From an uncultured Eubacterium sp. (lineage in GTDB: Bacteria > Bacillota > Clostridia > Oscillospirales > Acutalibacteraceae): a DNA stretch of 64,000 bases. Below are positions 1-9,034 of this stretch, piece after piece (position 1 is the stretch's first letter; the number at the start of each line of letters is the position of its first letter). Under the pieces are notes generated by a model that saw only the letters and a program-made list of their open reading frames with translations, did no database searches and was not told the DNA's origin. The stretch is from positions 1-64,000 of the forward strand of contig UQCC01000008.1 of NCBI GenBank assembly GCA_900539325.1. Reading direction: 5' to 3'. The translations under genes and the position numbers were made by a program.

Positions 1-20
1 TTTGTTTGTTTCGTTAAAAA

Positions 21-29
21 CACCTCCGT
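21..29 (-). promoter_or_regulatory. Shine-Dalgarno-like site of a gene beyond the left edge
   Basis: Read on the minus strand this is CGGAGGTG, followed by A/T-rich bases with no ATG before the window ends. It probably serves a minus-strand gene whose start codon lies outside the window. Confidence 0.3.
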
Positions 30-45
30 TTTAGTTCTATATATA

Positions 46-85
46 CAAAAAAGCCAACTGATTTTCTAATAAAAACCAGTTGGCT
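46..85 (-). terminator. Intrinsic terminator of the surface-protein pair
   Basis: AGCCAACTG (52-60) pairs with CAGTTGGCT (77-85). On the minus strand the stem is followed by a run of T (plus-strand A-tract at 46-52). It lies 39 bp after the stop codon of the lipoprotein ending at 125. Confidence 0.85.
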
Positions 86-124
86 CATATATAATAAGTT
101 TTATATTTAGATATACTAAAAATT

Positions 125-1195
125 TTATTGTTTTTTTATAACAACATTATAATCTAATAATGAATTATTATACTCCACAATAAATTTATACTGTGTTCCT
201 TTTGTTAATTGTACTTCTTCAGGCGATTCACAAGTAGTAGAAAACAATTCAGTATTTTCGTTATTTTTTAATGTAAGTTTGCACGCAGCTTCTTTGTCAC
301 TAAATATAATTGAAATATTATATAATCCACTTTTTTTAGGAATGAAATAATATATATTTTGCTGATCAACAAATGTTATGTTGCCAGAAAAAGATTTGCT
401 TACATTAGCCGGTGGAAGAGGTGCAGAAATCAATATATCATATTGAGGAGTGCCTTGTTGTTGTATAATTTGAAGTTTATAATCTTCATTTTCGTTTAAA
501 TAAACACCTTTTCCATGTGAATATGTATTATAATCAAGATCAAATATTTCTTCATTAATTGAATTTTTCAATAAAACGTTATAGTTATAATCAGAATTAT
601 CCGTCTTGAAATCAAATCTATATATTCCAGATAACTCTGTGTGAAATACATAAGTATCTTCTTGATCAATATAATTTATTTTTCCAGAAGCTTTATTATT
701 GCTTATGTTTTTTTCTTCATTTGGTATTCCTATAGTTATAGCTGCTGTCGGAAAGCCTTCAATTTGTGCTAATACAATTTTATATGTCTCATCTTTATTC
801 AATGTTAATGTTTTGCCATGCAAATAACAGCTATAGTTCTCATCACACATTAAATCTTTTATAGAATCATATATTTTTAAATTATAATCACATGTAGCAT
901 CATCTGTTGACATATCAAAACGATATATGCCACTAACTGGTGCTGTATAATAAATAATATGTTCATCATCTATATGATTGAATTTAACAGAAAATGGATT
1001 TTCTGTAATTACATCTTTTAGTTCTTCAGTAGTTTCAATCTCGGTGGTTTCTGGAGCTATTGATATCGTATCATTTAATGTAGTATCTTCACTCACGCTT
1101 TCAGTATTTGTATTTTGCTCATAATCACTATGATTACAACCGATAAAAGAAACCACGATAATAAAAATTAAAAATATAACTTCAATTTTTTTCAT
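125..1195 (-). CDS. Lipoprotein with three repeated beta-type modules
   Basis: A 356-residue protein with a lipoprotein signal peptide (lipobox around C20, FIGC) and a Thr/Glu-rich linker to about residue 65. Three copies of an approximately 85-residue module follow. Each has the pattern acidic strand, Y-x-F, SGIYRFD, a YNV/L strand and a final hydrophobic strand; the third copy is most diverged. The modules resemble bacterial pre-peptidase C-terminal (PPC-like) beta sandwiches, but that is only an impression. AGGAGGT lies 6 nt before the ATG. It is the second gene of an operon with the paralogue at 1205-1792, 9 bp away. It probably sits on the outer face of the membrane. No enzymatic residues are recognisable, so the function is unknown. 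The pair is more A+T-rich than the genes to its right. Confidence 0.8.
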   Translation of the reverse strand: MKKIEVIFLIFIIVVSFIGCNHSDYEQNTNTESVSEDTTLNDTISIAPETTEIETTEELKDVITENPFSVKFNHIDDEHIIYYTAPVSGIYRFDMSTDDATCDYNLKIYDSIKDLMCDENYSCYLHGKTLTLNKDETYKIVLAQIEGFPTAAITIGIPNEEKNISNNKASGKINYIDQEDTYVFHTELSGIYRFDFKTDNSDYNYNVLLKNSINEEIFDLDYNTYSHGKGVYLNENEDYKLQIIQQQGTPQYDILISAPLPPANVSKSFSGNITFVDQQNIYYFIPKKSGLYNISIIFSDKEAACKLTLKNNENTELFSTTCESPEEVQLTKGTQYKFIVEYNNSLLDYNVVIKKQ

Positions 1196-1204
1196 ATGTA
1201 CCTC

Positions 1205-1792
1205 CTAATTTTCAAATTGCAACATTGCTGATTCTGAAGGAACTCCTATTTTTATAGTTGCAATTGGAAATCCTTCCAATTGCTCAACTGTTAGCGTATA
1301 TTTCTCGTTTTTTATTAATATACAGGTATTTCCATTTCCATAAACACTATATTCAGAATCAAATATTATTTCTTTTTTTGAATCCATTAATACTACCTTA
1401 TAATCACAATTGACATCATTTATTTCATAATCAAAACGATAAGTGCCATCTGTAGGGGTAATAAATTTAACAGTATAATTTTCGTCTTCATAAGATAATT
1501 TTTTTGAAAATGAATTTCCATTAATTGTCGATTCTTCAGTTGTTTCATTCGATGTTTCGTTATGTGAGCTTGATACTGTGTCAGAAATTGATGCAGAATA
1601 ATCTGAAGTTGATGTTTCTGATGTTTTATCTGAAACTCCAACACAGAAAGACGCAATAGAGAATGCCAAAGACAAAAGAAATGAAAAAATCAATTCAAGT
1701 GTTTTAGAAGGATCTTTTATAATTATTGCAATAAAAACCGCTAATGCAATAATAGCAACTGTAACTAATAGTATAAAAATAGGAGTATTCAT
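1205..1792 (-). CDS. Membrane-anchored paralogue with one copy of the same module
   Basis: A 195-residue protein starting at ATG 1792, chosen because GGAGGAATATTG directly precedes it; the longer reading frame has no such site. Two hydrophobic segments (about residues 5-25 and 33-55) are followed by a Ser/Thr-rich linker and one C-terminal module. That module (FDYEINDVNCDYKV, then QLEGFPIATIKIG) closely matches module 1 of the neighbouring lipoprotein (QIEGFPTAAITIG). The two genes therefore look like a duplication with different anchoring. It is first in the two-gene operon and has its own promoter at 1873-1900. Function unknown. Confidence 0.75.
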   Translation of the reverse strand: MNTPIFILLVTVAIIALAVFIAIIIKDPSKTLELIFSFLLSLAFSIASFCVGVSDKTSETSTSDYSASISDTVSSSHNETSNETTEESTINGNSFSKKLSYEDENYTVKFITPTDGTYRFDYEINDVNCDYKVVLMDSKKEIIFDSEYSVYGNGNTCILIKNEKYTLTVEQLEGFPIATIKIGVPSESAMLQFEN

Positions 1793-1872
1793 CAATATTC
1801 CTCCATCAACATGGTTTATTACTGTTATTCTATAATTATTTGACAATAATTTCAAGATAAAACCATAAAAAT

Positions 1873-1900
1873 ATTATACATTGTTTTTACTTATTACCAA
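1873..1900 (-). promoter_or_regulatory. Predicted sigma-A-type promoter of the surface-protein pair
   Basis: Minus-strand TTGGTA (1895-1900), a 16-bp spacer and TATAAT (1873-1878), about 80 bp upstream of the ATG at 1792. The rest of 1793-2105 is A+T-rich and I see no gene in it. Confidence 0.6.
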
Positions 1901-2105
1901 ATTTTTTAGAGTAATATATTTATACTTTATATTACAACTTTCTATAATGATTAGGTACATATATTTCTCTTAGCAAAAAACAGCATTTTTACAACAATAA
2001 ATAAGAATCACTTTTGATTTTTATTTATTTGCCATAATTCCATTTAAAAATTTGTGGTTTATTGCGAAAATCAAAATTCAATTTATCTGATCAATCTAAA
2101 TTTAT

Positions 2106-2143
2106 AAAAAAAACAGGTATGCTATTTTTCAATAACATACCTG
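2106..2143 (-). terminator. Intrinsic terminator of ppdK
   Basis: CAGGTATG (2114-2121) pairs with CATACCTG (2136-2143). The plus-strand A-tract at 2106-2113 is the T-tract for minus-strand transcription. The stretch from 2144 to 2264 holds no gene that I can see. Confidence 0.85.
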
Positions 2144-2264
2144 CTAATTTCATATTACTACGCTTACGGTTATATCTTTCCATTGATACGGACGAAGATA
2201 TTGATTTGTTGCGTGTCTAAAGGCTTTTGCCTGCTCAAAACCAATCTTAAAACTAAAAGTAAGA

Positions 2265-4907
2265 TTAGTCCTCCATTTCTGCAATAGCTGCCTGAGCTGC
2301 TGCAAGGCGAGCGATAGGCACACGGAATGGTGAGCATGAAACATAATCAAGACCGATCTTGTGGCAGAATTCAACTGATGTTGGGTCGCCGCCGTGCTCA
2401 CCGCAGATACCGCAGTGGAGTGATGGGCGAGTTGCCTTACCGTTTTTAACTGCCATTTCCATAAGCTGACCAACACCTGTTGTGTCGAGTCTTGCGAATG
2501 GGTCGCTTTCGAAAATCTTCTTGTCATAGTAAGCGTTGAGGAACTTACCTGCGTCATCACGGCTGAAGCCGAATGTCATCTGAGTAAGGTCGTTTGTACC
2601 GAAGCAGAAGAACTCAGCTTCCTTAGCGATGTCAGCTGCTGTAAGAGCTGCACGAGGAATTTCGATCATAGTACCAACTTCGTACTTCATTTCTACGCCT
2701 GCTGCTGCGATTTCTGCATCTGCAGTTGCAACAACGATATCCTTAACATACTTGAGTTCCTTAGCATCACAAGCAAGAGGAATCATAATTTCAGGAGCTA
2801 CTGTCCAATCAGGATGAGCCTTCTGAACATTGATAGCTGCACGGATAACAGCCTTTGTTTGCATCTTTGCAATTTCAGGATATGTAACTGCAAGACGGAG
2901 GCCACGGTGACCCATCATTGGGTTAAACTCGTGAAGAGATGAGATGATAGCCTTGATTTCTTCAACAGACTTGCCCTGAGCCTTTGCAAGCTTTTCGATG
3001 TCAGCTTCTTCTGTAGGAACGAACTCGTGAAGAGGTGGGTCCAAGAATCTGATTGTTACAGGACAACCTTCAAGTGCTTCATAAAGAGCCTCGAAGTCGC
3101 CTTGCTGATAAGGAAGAATCTTTTCAAGAGCAGCTTCTCTTTCTTCTACTGTGTCTGAGCAAATCATTTCTCTGAAAGCAGCGATTCTGTCTTCTTCAAA
3201 GAACATATGCTCTGTACGGCAAAGACCGATACCTTCTGCACCGAGTTCTCTTGCCTTCTTAGCATCGGCAGGAGTATCAGCGTTTGTACGAACCTTAAGC
3301 TTTCTGAACTCGTCAGCCCAAGCCATAATTCTGCCGAATTCGCCTGCGATTTGAGCATCAGCTGTTTCGATAATACCGTCATAGATATTACCTGTTGAAC
3401 CGTCGATAGAAATGTAATCACCTTCGTGGAATTCCTTGCCTGCGAGAGTGAACTTCTTGTTTTCTTCATCCATATTGATGTCGCCGCAACCTGATACACA
3501 GCAAGTACCCATACCACGAGCAACTACGGCAGCGTGAGATGTCATACCGCCACGAACTGTGAGGATACCCTGAGCAGCCTTCATACCTGTGATGTCTTCA
3601 GGTGAAGTTTCAAGACGAACAAGAATAACCTTTTCGCCTCTTTCGTTCCAAACTTCTGCGTCTTCGGCTGTGAATACAACCTTACCGCAAGCAGCACCGG
3701 GAGAAGCGCCAAGACCCTTACCCATCGGAGTAGCAGCCTTAAGAGCAGCAACGTCAAACTGAGGGTGGAGAAGTGTGTCGAGGTTACGAGGGTCAATCAT
3801 AGCAACTGCTTCTGCAGGAGTCTTGTGGCCTTCGTCAACGAGGTCGCATGCAATCTTAAGAGCGGCAGGAGCTGTTCTCTTACCGTTACGGCACTGAAGC
3901 ATATAGAGCTTCTTGTTTTCTACTGTGAATTCCATATCCTGCATATCGTGGTAGTGATTTTCAAGAGTTTCACAAACCTTGATGAACTCAGCGTATGCTT
4001 CAGGGAATTCTTGTTCCATCTGAGCGATTGGCATAGGTGTACGAACACCGGCAACTACGTCCTCGCCCTGTGCGTTGATAAGGAATTCACCCATCAACTT
4101 ATTTTCACCGGTTGCAGGGTCACGAGTGAAGGCAACGCCTGTACCTGATTGATTGTTAAGGTTACCGAATACCATAGGCATTACGTTAACTGCAGTACCC
4201 CATGAATAAGGAATATCGTTATCTCTACGATAAACATTTGCACGAGGGTTGTCCCATGAACGGAATACAGCTTCAATAGCAAGCTTGAGTTGTTCAACAG
4301 GGTCTGAAGGGAAGTCTGAACCGAGCTGCTTCTTGTACTCAGCCTTGAACTGTGTAGCAAGTTCCTTGAGGTCTGCTGCTGTAAGTTCTACGTCGTACTG
4401 AACGCCTTTTTCTTCCTTCATCTTATCGATAAGTTGCTCAAAATACTTCTTACCAACTTCCATAACTACATCAGAGAACATCTGGATGAATCTTCTGTAT
4501 GAGTCATATACGAAACGCTCGAAAGCAGGGTCATCGTTACCTGCAATCATTGTTGCAACTACTTCGTCATTAAGACCAAGGTTGAGGATTGTATCCATCA
4601 TACCCGGCATTGATGCTCTTGCACCCGAACGAACAGAAACAAGAAGAGGATTTTGCTTATCACCGAACTTTTTGCCGTTGATTTCTTCCATCTTCTTAAC
4701 GCCTTCCATAACCTGAGTCATGATTTCGTCATTAATTTTACGACCATCTTCGTAATATTGTGTACAAGCTTCTGTGGTAACTGTGAAACCCTGTGGTACA
4801 GGAAGACCGATCTTGGTCATTTCTGCGAGGTTTGCACCCTTACCGCCAAGCAAGTTACGCATGGTCATGTCGCCTTCTTCAAACATGTATACCCATTTGT
4901 TTGACAT
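2265..4907 (-). CDS. ppdK: Pyruvate, phosphate dikinase
   Basis: An 880-residue protein at the family's usual length. It interconverts pyruvate, ATP and phosphate with PEP, AMP and diphosphate in the cytosol, a common glycolytic/gluconeogenic enzyme in Clostridia. The N-terminal nucleotide-binding domain begins with GGKGANLAEM (about residue 22). The central phospho-histidine domain carries GGMTSHAAVVARGMG with its catalytic His (about 453-467). The C-terminal PEP/pyruvate barrel includes LCRTEHMF and the catalytic-Cys segment LHCGICGEHGGDP near the end. AGGAGGT lies 8 nt before the ATG. It appears monocistronic, with its own terminator. No regulatory-protein gene is adjacent. Confidence 0.98.
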   Translation of the reverse strand: MSNKWVYMFEEGDMTMRNLLGGKGANLAEMTKIGLPVPQGFTVTTEACTQYYEDGRKINDEIMTQVMEGVKKMEEINGKKFGDKQNPLLVSVRSGARASMPGMMDTILNLGLNDEVVATMIAGNDDPAFERFVYDSYRRFIQMFSDVVMEVGKKYFEQLIDKMKEEKGVQYDVELTAADLKELATQFKAEYKKQLGSDFPSDPVEQLKLAIEAVFRSWDNPRANVYRRDNDIPYSWGTAVNVMPMVFGNLNNQSGTGVAFTRDPATGENKLMGEFLINAQGEDVVAGVRTPMPIAQMEQEFPEAYAEFIKVCETLENHYHDMQDMEFTVENKKLYMLQCRNGKRTAPAALKIACDLVDEGHKTPAEAVAMIDPRNLDTLLHPQFDVAALKAATPMGKGLGASPGAACGKVVFTAEDAEVWNERGEKVILVRLETSPEDITGMKAAQGILTVRGGMTSHAAVVARGMGTCCVSGCGDINMDEENKKFTLAGKEFHEGDYISIDGSTGNIYDGIIETADAQIAGEFGRIMAWADEFRKLKVRTNADTPADAKKARELGAEGIGLCRTEHMFFEEDRIAAFREMICSDTVEEREAALEKILPYQQGDFEALYEALEGCPVTIRFLDPPLHEFVPTEEADIEKLAKAQGKSVEEIKAIISSLHEFNPMMGHRGLRLAVTYPEIAKMQTKAVIRAAINVQKAHPDWTVAPEIMIPLACDAKELKYVKDIVVATADAEIAAAGVEMKYEVGTMIEIPRAALTAADIAKEAEFFCFGTNDLTQMTFGFSRDDAGKFLNAYYDKKIFESDPFARLDTTGVGQLMEMAVKNGKATRPSLHCGICGEHGGDPTSVEFCHKIGLDYVSCSPFRVPIARLAAAQAAIAEMED

Positions 4908-4942
4908 TTGAAGTACCTCCTAAAAATTAAATACATTGTTGT

Positions 4943-4975
4943 TTATTCTGCGGAAAATACGACAACGCAGAATAA
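4943..4975. promoter_or_regulatory. Inverted repeat in the ppdK leader
   Basis: TTATTCTGCG (4943-4952) and CGCAGAATAA (4966-4975) form a perfect 10-bp inverted repeat with a 13-bp spacer, 36 bp upstream of the ppdK start. It could be a leader hairpin or an operator. No T-tract of terminator type follows on the minus strand. Confidence 0.5.
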
Positions 4976-5062
4976 TCCGATAAAAGTATAACATAGAACA
5001 ACCGCAATTTCAAACATTTTTTTGAATATTTATGGAATAATTATAAATATATTATAAAATGG

Positions 5063-5091
5063 TTGAAAATTCGGTGGAAAAGGTGCATAAT
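5063..5091 (+). promoter_or_regulatory. Predicted promoter of glmU
   Basis: TTGAAA (5063-5068), a 17-bp spacer and CATAAT (5086-5091), about 48 bp before the chosen glmU ATG. Confidence 0.55.
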
Positions 5092-5138
5092 ATAGCAAAC
5101 TGATAATTATTACTACTACTGAAATGAGGTTAAACTAT

Positions 5139-6527
5139 ATGAAGTGTGCAATCATACTTGCCGGCGGCAAGGGAACAAGAATGAAAACAGACGCACCGAA
5201 AGTTATGTGCGAAGTTATTTTTGAACCGATGATTAAATATGTTGTGGACGCCGTAAAGGAGGCAGGTGCCGAGGATGTCTGCGTTATCACAGGATACAGA
5301 CACGACATTGTTGAAAGCTGGCTTGCAAACTACGACAGCAACATCAAAACAGCACTTCAGGAGCCGCAGCTCGGCACGGGACATGCTGTTATGCAGGCAA
5401 GAGAATTCATCTCTGAGCACAAGGATGACGACATTTTAATTCTCAACGGTGACGGTCCGCTTATGGATGCCGAAACAATGAACAAGGCATACAATTACCA
5501 CAAGGAAAACGACAACGCAATCACCCTCATTTCTGCGATTGTTGAGGACACAAACGGAATCGGCCACATCAAGCGTGACGAAAACGGTGTGCTTGAGCGT
5601 ATCATTGAGCACAAAGACGCAAATGAGGAGCAGAAGAAAATCAACGAATCAAATGCGGGAACATATTGGTTTAAGGGAAACGAACTCCTCTATGCGCTTG
5701 ACCGCATTACAAACGAAAACGCACAAAACGAATACTATCTCACAGACAGCCTTGAAATTCTCATCAAAAAGGGCGAAAATGCAGGCGCATACATCTGCGA
5801 AAACAACGAAACCGTTTTGGGTGCAAACGACAGAAAACAGTTCAACATTCTCAACAACATTATGAGAAGAAACATCAACGACAGTCATATGACAAACGGT
5901 GTTGACATTCCTTGCACAGACGGTGTTATGATTGGCAAAGATGTAAAAATCGGTGCGTCAACAAGAATTTTGCCAAACACAATCATCATCGGCAACACTG
6001 TAATCGGCGACAACTGCGTTATCGGTCCTAACACTTGGATTGACAATTCAACAATCGGCAACGAGGTTGTTCTTGACAACTGCAAAGTTACCGATTCGGC
6101 AATCGAGGACGGTGTTGACTGCGGTCCGTTTGTTAAGGTAAGGGCAAACAGCGTGCTCAAAAAGGGCGTGCACATCGGCAACTTTGTTGAAGTTAAAAAC
6201 TCTGTTGTCGGCGAGGGCACAAAGAGTGCTCACCTCACCTACATCGGCGACAGCGATGTGGGAAGCAATGTAAACTTCGGTTGCGGCACGGTAACCTGCA
6301 ACTATGACGGCAAGGTTAAATCAAGATGCGAAATCGGTGACGGTGCGTTTATCGGCTGCAACACAAATCTTATCGCTCCGGTTAAGGTGGGCGAAATGGC
6401 ATACATTGCGGCAGGCTCAACAATCACCGACAACATCCCTGACGAAGCACTTTCTATTGCAAGAGCAAGACAAGTGAACAAAGAGGGCTGGGTTGCCGAA
6501 AAGAAGCCGTACAAAAACCAAAAATAA
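5139..6527 (+). CDS. glmU: Bifunctional UDP-GlcNAc pyrophosphorylase / GlcN-1-P acetyltransferase
   Basis: A 462-residue protein that makes UDP-GlcNAc for peptidoglycan. The N-terminal nucleotidyltransferase domain opens with LAGGKGTRMK; QEPQLGTGHA and LNGDGPLM follow. The C-terminal half is a left-handed beta helix of hexapeptide repeats (about residues 255-440) with FVEVKN, THLTYIGD-like and CGTVTCNYDG segments typical of the acetyltransferase site. I start it at ATG 5139 rather than 5124, because GAGG (5126-5129) has proper spacing only to 5139 and overlaps the earlier ATG. It is followed by a VanW-domain lipoprotein after 66 bp. Confidence 0.97.
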   Translation: MKCAIILAGGKGTRMKTDAPKVMCEVIFEPMIKYVVDAVKEAGAEDVCVITGYRHDIVESWLANYDSNIKTALQEPQLGTGHAVMQAREFISEHKDDDILILNGDGPLMDAETMNKAYNYHKENDNAITLISAIVEDTNGIGHIKRDENGVLERIIEHKDANEEQKKINESNAGTYWFKGNELLYALDRITNENAQNEYYLTDSLEILIKKGENAGAYICENNETVLGANDRKQFNILNNIMRRNINDSHMTNGVDIPCTDGVMIGKDVKIGASTRILPNTIIIGNTVIGDNCVIGPNTWIDNSTIGNEVVLDNCKVTDSAIEDGVDCGPFVKVRANSVLKKGVHIGNFVEVKNSVVGEGTKSAHLTYIGDSDVGSNVNFGCGTVTCNYDGKVKSRCEIGDGAFIGCNTNLIAPVKVGEMAYIAAGSTITDNIPDEALSIARARQVNKEGWVAEKKPYKNQK

Positions 6528-6541
6528 CAGTTTAAATCCGT

Positions 6542-6562
6542 AGGGGCGGATATTATCCGTCC
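6542..6562. repeat. Short palindromic element between glmU and the VanW gene
   Basis: GGGCGGAT (about 6544-6551) and ATCCGTCC (6555-6562) form a small hairpin without a T-tract. It is GC-rich compared with its surroundings and is probably a short interspersed palindrome rather than a terminator. Confidence 0.4.
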
Positions 6563-6593
6563 GATTAAAATAAAACCAAAGGCAAAATTTGTA

Positions 6594-7469
6594 ATGAAAA
6601 AGAAAAGAAACAAAAATATTCTTGCGGTTTTGCTTGCGTTCACCGTAATTATCTGCACAGTTACCGGCTGTACGGCAAGCGGTGACAAAGAGGAGGAAAC
6701 AAGCGAAACCACAACCGAAACAACAACCAAGCCTACCACAACGGAGGATTTGGCAACAACATTTAAAGAAAGCGACACGATGAAAATATATCCCGGCTTG
6801 TCAAAAGACAGCGAGGGTGATTATCCGTATGAGCTTGCTACATACACCTCTTATTACCGTTCAAGCGACAAAACAAGAACGGCAAATCTCAAAGCGGCTG
6901 TCAGCAAGCTGAACAACATCAAAATTCCTGATGATGCGGTATTTTCGTTTAACCAAACTGTCGGCAAGAGAACCGTAACCGCAGGATACGAAACCGCAAA
7001 GGTTATCAACGGCGGCGAATTTGTGGACGGACTCGGCGGCGGTGTTTGTCAAGTCAGTTCCACCCTGTTTGAGTGCGTGCTCCGTGCAAATGTTGAAATT
7101 GTGTACAGAACAAACCATTCGCTTGAAATCGGATATGTTCCGCTCGGCGGCGATGCCACGGTGCAATGGAACAGCAAAGATTTTAAGTTTAAAAACACGC
7201 TCGGTTGTGATGTCAGAATAAAAATGACCTGCGAGGGCGGAAAACTCACCTGCAAGCTTTACGGCAAAAAAGATGTTAAACCCGACAATGTAAAGATTAA
7301 CATCAAAAAAGACGGCGAACAGTATGTGCTGACAAGAACGGTTGACGGCAAGCAAAACTATCGCACCGTAAGCAAGTACAACAAACCGAAGCCATCTACC
7401 ACGGCGAAAAAGCAAACAACCAAAAAATCAGATAAATCAACAAAAACAACAAAAAAGAAGAAAGCATAA
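6594..7469 (+). CDS. VanW-domain lipoprotein
   Basis: A 291-residue protein. A lipoprotein signal peptide (lipobox VTGC, about residue 26) is followed by a Thr/Glu-rich linker to about residue 60. A VanW-type domain spans roughly 80-210, with NLKAAVSKLNN, FSFNQTVGKRT, the glycine-rich GGGVCQVSSTLF and NHSLEIGYVP. A Lys/Thr-rich low-complexity tail ends the protein. VanW domains are common in Gram-positive cell-envelope proteins; their exact role is unsettled. The MATE gene starts 3 bp after the stop, so the two are probably co-transcribed. Confidence 0.85.
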   Translation: MKKKRNKNILAVLLAFTVIICTVTGCTASGDKEEETSETTTETTTKPTTTEDLATTFKESDTMKIYPGLSKDSEGDYPYELATYTSYYRSSDKTRTANLKAAVSKLNNIKIPDDAVFSFNQTVGKRTVTAGYETAKVINGGEFVDGLGGGVCQVSSTLFECVLRANVEIVYRTNHSLEIGYVPLGGDATVQWNSKDFKFKNTLGCDVRIKMTCEGGKLTCKLYGKKDVKPDNVKINIKKDGEQYVLTRTVDGKQNYRTVSKYNKPKPSTTAKKQTTKKSDKSTKTTKKKKA

Positions 7470-7472
7470 TCT

Positions 7473-8843
7473 ATGAAGCAAAAAAACAATATGCTTTCGG
7501 GCAATGTGCTCAAAAGTATAATTCCGTTTGCATTGCCGATAATGTTAAGCTCACTTTTGCAATACAACTACTCGCTTATTGACAACATCATTGTAGGCAG
7601 ATATGTTTCCACCGACGCTTTGGCGGCTGTGGGCAATGTAGGTCCGATAAGTTCGTTTGTTGTAGGTGCATCACTCGGACTTACGAGCGGCTTTACCATT
7701 CCGATAGCACAGGCTTTTGGTGCAAACGACAGAAAAAAACTGAATTTATACACCGCTTCAAGCGTCAAAGTTTCGCTCATTGCAGGAATTTGCACAATAA
7801 TTTTCGGCGAAATTTTGAGTTATCCTCTGCTTCGTGCAATCGGCACACCGGATGAAATAATCAAAATGTCGGCATCATACATCAATGTGCTGTACTTCGG
7901 CGTTCCGTTTCAAATGCTTTCAAGCAACTTTACGGCAATATCAAGAGCAGTCGGCGAAAGCAGAAAACCGCTGTACTTTCACATTGTCAGCGTAATAGTT
8001 AACTTCTTCCTTGATTTGCTGTTCGTTAAGCATTTTGCTTGGGGTGTTGAGGGTGCGGCAGGTGCAACGCTTATATCGCAAGCACTTGCAATGATACTCA
8101 CGGGAGCGTATGTATTCAAATTTAATCAAAATATATCGGTTACAAAATCCGACTTTAAGCCGAACATCAAAGTTGCTTGGGAACAGATTAAACTCGGCAT
8201 ACCCGTATCGCTTCAGTTTACGATTACATCAATCGGTTCTATGTGCCTGCAAGGTGCGGTTAACGGTTTTGGTGCAAATGTTATTGCAGGATTTACCGCC
8301 GCAGGCAAGGTTGAAAACCTTACAAACATTCCGATGAGCGGTTTGGGTGTGGCAACGCAAACCTTTGTGGGGCAAAACTTCGGTGCCAAAAATTACGACA
8401 GAATCGTAAAAAGCATACGCAAGATATTTGTGCTCGACCTTGTAGTTTCGGTTATAATGAGCATAACGCTGTACGCAATCGGCGAACCGCTTGTGAGCCT
8501 GTTTTCAACAGAGGTGAACAGCGAAATGATGTTTGCCGCAAAAAGATACATACTTGCAACCGCACAATGTTACAGCCTTGTTGCAATACTTTTTGTACTG
8601 CGTAACTCATTGCAGGGACTCGGCTACACATATGCAAATATGATTGCCGGTGCCGGCGAACTTGTGGGCAGAATAGCCATTGCCTTTATTTTTACAAAGA
8701 TTATCGGCTTTTCGGCTGTTTGCTATGCCGCTCCTGCCGCTTGGCTTTTGGCAGATATTCCGCTTGCAATTATTTATCTTAACAAAGAGAAAAAATTTAA
8801 ACGCCTTGCCAAACAACAAAGTGCTGTTGACAAAGCGCAATAA
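7473..8843 (+). CDS. MATE-family multidrug/cation exporter
   Basis: A 456-residue polytopic membrane protein with about 12 hydrophobic segments in two repeated halves. MATE-like features include PIMLSSLLQYNYSLIDNIIVG near the N-terminus and FGANDRKK and FVGQNFGAKNYDR at the equivalent loop of each half. It would use an ion gradient to export toxic cations, drugs or metabolites; the substrate cannot be read from sequence. It follows the VanW lipoprotein after 3 bp and is ended by the hairpin at 8906-8956. Confidence 0.93.
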   Translation: MKQKNNMLSGNVLKSIIPFALPIMLSSLLQYNYSLIDNIIVGRYVSTDALAAVGNVGPISSFVVGASLGLTSGFTIPIAQAFGANDRKKLNLYTASSVKVSLIAGICTIIFGEILSYPLLRAIGTPDEIIKMSASYINVLYFGVPFQMLSSNFTAISRAVGESRKPLYFHIVSVIVNFFLDLLFVKHFAWGVEGAAGATLISQALAMILTGAYVFKFNQNISVTKSDFKPNIKVAWEQIKLGIPVSLQFTITSIGSMCLQGAVNGFGANVIAGFTAAGKVENLTNIPMSGLGVATQTFVGQNFGAKNYDRIVKSIRKIFVLDLVVSVIMSITLYAIGEPLVSLFSTEVNSEMMFAAKRYILATAQCYSLVAILFVLRNSLQGLGYTYANMIAGAGELVGRIAIAFIFTKIIGFSAVCYAAPAAWLLADIPLAIIYLNKEKKFKRLAKQQSAVDKAQ

Positions 8844-8905
8844 AATGTATATAATAAAAATGAACAAGGAGCAGTCCGATAGACGGTCAGCCCTTTAGGT
8901 TTGTA

Positions 8906-8957
8906 AAGTAATCGCCCCTAAGTTTGTTAGGCTGTTTGGGCGGTTACTTATTTTTTT
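8906..8957 (+). terminator. Intrinsic terminator after the MATE gene
   Basis: AAGTAATCGCCC (8906-8917) pairs with GGGCGGTTACTT (8938-8949), allowing one T-G pair. A run of seven T follows. The bases just after it begin an element repeated at about 16495. Confidence 0.85.
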
Positions 8958-8986
8958 GGCGTGCTTCAGAAGTTTTATCGACAGAT
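8938..8986. repeat. Interspersed element, copy A
   Basis: GCGGTTA, a T-rich tract, then TTGGCGTGCTTCAG, TTTATC and ACAG. The same order recurs at 16495-16543 with only a few substitutions. Both copies lie between convergent genes. Confidence 0.6.
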
Positions 8987-8996
8987 CGACAGTATG

Positions 8997-9032
8997 AAAA
9001 ATCCTTACGGCTACATACCGTAAGGATTTTTT
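8997..9032. terminator. Bidirectional terminator between MATE and pyrG
   Basis: AAAAATCCTTACGG (8997-9010) and CCGTAAGGATTTTTT (9018-9032) form a perfect stem with U-tracts in both directions. It serves pyrG on the minus strand and backs up the plus-strand terminator. Confidence 0.9.
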
Positions 9033-9034
9033 GT

